The position numbers and the translations under genes were made by a program. A stretch of 64,000 nt of DNA from Schizochytrium sp. CCTCC M209059. Lineage: Eukaryota > Sar > Bigyra > Thraustochytrida > Thraustochytriidae. Position 1 is the first letter of the stretch, and every line of letters begins with the position of its first letter. The notes under the pieces are model-generated. The model did no database searches, had not been told where the DNA came from, and saw nothing but the letters and a program-made list of their open reading frames with translations. This document shows positions 62,901-64,000 of the stretch, piece after piece. Where the stretch lies: positions 1 to 64,000 of the forward strand of contig KN805468.1 of assembly GCA_000818945.1 (NCBI GenBank), given 5' to 3'.

Positions 62901-64000
62901 GAAAGAAGCCCTTTGCATGCGTTTGGGATGCTCTCACTGGTGATCTCGTATGCCGACTCGACGCCTTTGAGCACAAGCGGGAGATCACCTGCGTCAAATT
63001 TTCGAGTGACGGAACTGAAGTCCTCACCGTTGGCGGGGATGACAACCACTCGCTCGCGCTTTACTGTGCGACGTCAGGCAAGCTCCGCAAACATGCCAAG
63101 GGCAACAAGGCCGAGTGCTACTTTGCTCATCATAATGGAGACCGTTTCGTCACTGGCGGTAAAAAATACATGGTTTTCCTCGACGCGCAGCTCAAGGACA
63201 AACGCGCAATCTTTGGGCAAAAGGGTGGCGCTCCGGCCGTCGTCTTGTGTGCTTCGCGTTTGGCAGATGAAAACGATGTCTTGGACGGGAAAGAAGCCAG
63301 CTTCATGCTTGCCACAGGCACTGCTGACGGCAGAATCCTTCTTTGGAGCAAAGAAGGCAAGTGTGTTGAAGCCGCCGAGCACGGTGGTGGCAAAGATGGC
63401 AAAGCACCTGTCAAAGCTCTTGGTTTCAAGAACGGGCATCTGTATAGTGGAGCGAGCGATGGATCCGTCAAGCGTTGGGTCCTTCGAGGCAAACGCTTAG
63501 AGGAGGACTACGAAGACGAAGCCGCAACATCCACCAAATTCTCCTCTGCCGTGCAAGCCTTTGCCGGAGAGTACACCGCTCTTGGCGAAGGCTCAATTAT
63601 CGCCAAGAACGACGAGAACCCGGTTGTTGTTGGCCACTCGAGCGGAGAGTTATGGGGCCTCGCGGCTCACCCTGCCTCTAGGTGCGTGGTCACAACCGGT
63701 GATGACCAAATGCTTCGCGTTTGGAATACCAAGGCGTTCACGCAGGAGCGTAGCACCAAGTTGCCGTCCGGATGTCGAGCGGCAGCGTGGTCTCATGACG
63801 GAGCAACGCTGGCACTTGGCCTTGTTGATAACCTCGTCATGCTTCTTGATGGCACAACGCTCAAGAAAAAGGTCACGGCAAATCTGTCTGTCAGCAAAAA
63901 GACATCAAACTCCCGAGCGAACGCTCGCCGCGGCAAGGCGCGCACGCCACACATTTCTTGTCTCGCCTTTTGCAGAAATAACGACTTTCTTGCTGCTGGC
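59984..64000 (+). CDS. Calpain-type protease fused to EMAP-like HELP/WD40 propeller (3' truncated)
   Basis: Open without introns from ATG 59984 to the window edge (1339 codons, incomplete). Residues about 155-420 are a papain-fold calpain core with the triad visible: Cys171 in QGRLGDCWLLSG, His353 in SRHAYAL and Asn378 in RNPWGFGEWTG. A calpain-type beta-sandwich follows (about 455-600). A degenerate EF-hand-like helix pair (FDAFSGSDSIIDAQEL, about 697-712) and a coiled coil (about 767-812) precede a HELP-like motif (KPWKGAIFPPSHPP, about 879) and WD40 blades to the end (DISCMDVDVTGRRVVTGQLG, WNTKAF), as in EMAP/EML microtubule-binding proteins. The N-terminus has an acidic linker. I infer a Ca2+-responsive cysteine protease directed to microtubules, perhaps in cilia. 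Confidence 0.85.
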   Translation, partial: MTSHWTIVRVGALKIDRYTDLSAAWDRAEQEVTTAVQKVIDRCERKGGERFVDNFFGPKKQDPDGASSFYGDGKAPNGNYADPAQCEWVRPRWARDCKAVDLGAKVDEESDIEMSDQDSVTSDATQEEDADEDGFNPTSSSGSSRSFCDEGALFLDGVSANDVIQGRLGDCWLLSGMSVLASRPDLLAKVFWKSTSVGFERKMRKYGFRVCRFFKDHEWFFVIIDDRLPIFAKSGKPVFAHCKDRNELWVSLLEKAYAKLHGSYDALIGGYVDGALRDLTGLACEELVLREGHTGFQPKYAAWIRDGTLWNRCNEYANEWGCMMGCSIQPDPRDLKAGKVEQKVGDTGLMSRHAYALIDVGLVHTKDDGDVKLVRLRNPWGFGEWTGPWSDDSPEFKRNLKALQNVFDRPICERKGVPSTILPVNGNARDGTFFMTWEDWTRYFTVFFAAIDFPDKWAGQRVTGAWTTKHSNAGGNHTCKTWMSNPKHRFRVLEPDSRIYIQLNQEDPRRKAGRAQAQMQQPLSFHILSLGDMQAGEVVKPPAKIPGTDDREQAPYKRHLSIDIDIPRLAKGDYVIVPSTFAPGAECKYTLQVYGSRPIALENGELIAEEEEYGVVEHVQVEFRRNSLPSKPASRRDLGALYAFEERRAELVERAKRQRVSMAALASSMTNAGNGRIDWTTWEQTMRSLGLEAIRAEFDAFSGSDSIIDAQELRRLVDAENVERQINGMQGDEAFAEPVQGDEAAPRFSSGSSSAKMDESITQTIAQKELLCGLVNAAKSLQRENDGLRAELQTVREEQARMMNVLLLYGKMLKCYDGEVLKPEALLKPVSTHPSSWPNLDALLRAATSPSSVIRRTTVGSLQFSEDEFAGAGDEFLAVKPWKGAIFPPSHPPKSASSLQHTVDLDWVYGFNAKIRNAVFVNAENSLVYIAAALGVIYNPRTHTQKYFRAHTDDISCMDVDVTGRRVVTGQLGKKPFACVWDALTGDLVCRLDAFEHKREITCVKFSSDGTEVLTVGGDDNHSLALYCATSGKLRKHAKGNKAECYFAHHNGDRFVTGGKKYMVFLDAQLKDKRAIFGQKGGAPAVVLCASRLADENDVLDGKEASFMLATGTADGRILLWSKEGKCVEAAEHGGGKDGKAPVKALGFKNGHLYSGASDGSVKRWVLRGKRLEEDYEDEAATSTKFSSAVQAFAGEYTALGEGSIIAKNDENPVVVGHSSGELWGLAAHPASRCVVTTGDDQMLRVWNTKAFTQERSTKLPSGCRAAAWSHDGATLALGLVDNLVMLLDGTTLKKKVTANLSVSKKTSNSRANARRGKARTPHISCLAFCRNNDFLAAG

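Noticed and set aside
1..64000. tRNA, rRNA, spliceosomal snRNA genes and CRISPR arrays
   Set aside because: I found no tRNA B-box or cloverleaf, no 5S/U1/U2/U6 signature and no spaced direct repeats of CRISPR type by eye; a covariance-model search was not possible.

Overview
The window is nuclear DNA from a GC-rich, gene-dense unicellular eukaryote. Large proteins are encoded in single uninterrupted frames, while several very small genes have two or three exons with GTACGT/GTAAGT donors and AG acceptors. A polycystin-type channel, a CPLANE1-like protein, calpain, LSm6, MCM4 and a GBF1-type Sec7 protein rule out bacteria. The protein families, the short introns and the abundance of CTTG, GGCT and CATT microsatellites best fit a flagellate-forming protist, with a thraustochytrid or labyrinthulid stramenopile as my best guess. 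That placement is an inference and was not tested by any search.

Layout. 0.8-2.6 kb: a thioredoxin-fold protein without CxxC faces a zeta-crystallin-type quinone oxidoreductase. 3.6-5.5 kb: an actin-fragmin-kinase-like domain fused to a HAD phosphatase-like domain. 6.8-9.9 kb: three tandem three-exon genes for tiny Cys-rich proteins (YCGP...CCPCD family). 10.6-16.2 kb: MCM4, a GDP-mannose-transporter-like protein and LSm6. 16.9-26.4 kb: a GBF1/GNOM-type ARF-GEF and cytosolic phosphoglucomutase, with a decayed inverted piece of the phosphoglucomutase gene between them. 27.6-34.0 kb: a 2115-residue channel with a catalytically dead nicotinamidase-like domain, ankyrin repeats, a UBR-box-like zinc cluster, two RyR domains, a six-helix polycystin-type channel and a C-terminal winged-helix-like module. 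34.0-42.2 kb: a CPLANE1-like propeller protein and an unrecognised low-complexity protein, both on the minus strand. 42.2-53.8 kb: a gene desert packed with simple repeats. 53.8-59.4 kb: two paralogous EGF-like/seven-helix receptor-like proteins. 60.0 kb to the end: a calpain fused to an EMAP-type HELP/WD40 propeller, cut by the window edge.

The genes do not form one pathway. Several pair a signalling or enzyme module with an unusual partner: kinase with phosphatase, dead NAD-salvage enzyme with ion channel, protease with microtubule-binding propeller. The most promising candidate for an undescribed system is the nicotinamidase-like/RyR/polycystin channel. Its enzyme fold seems to have kept its shape but lost its catalytic triad, which suggests a metabolite-sensing channel.
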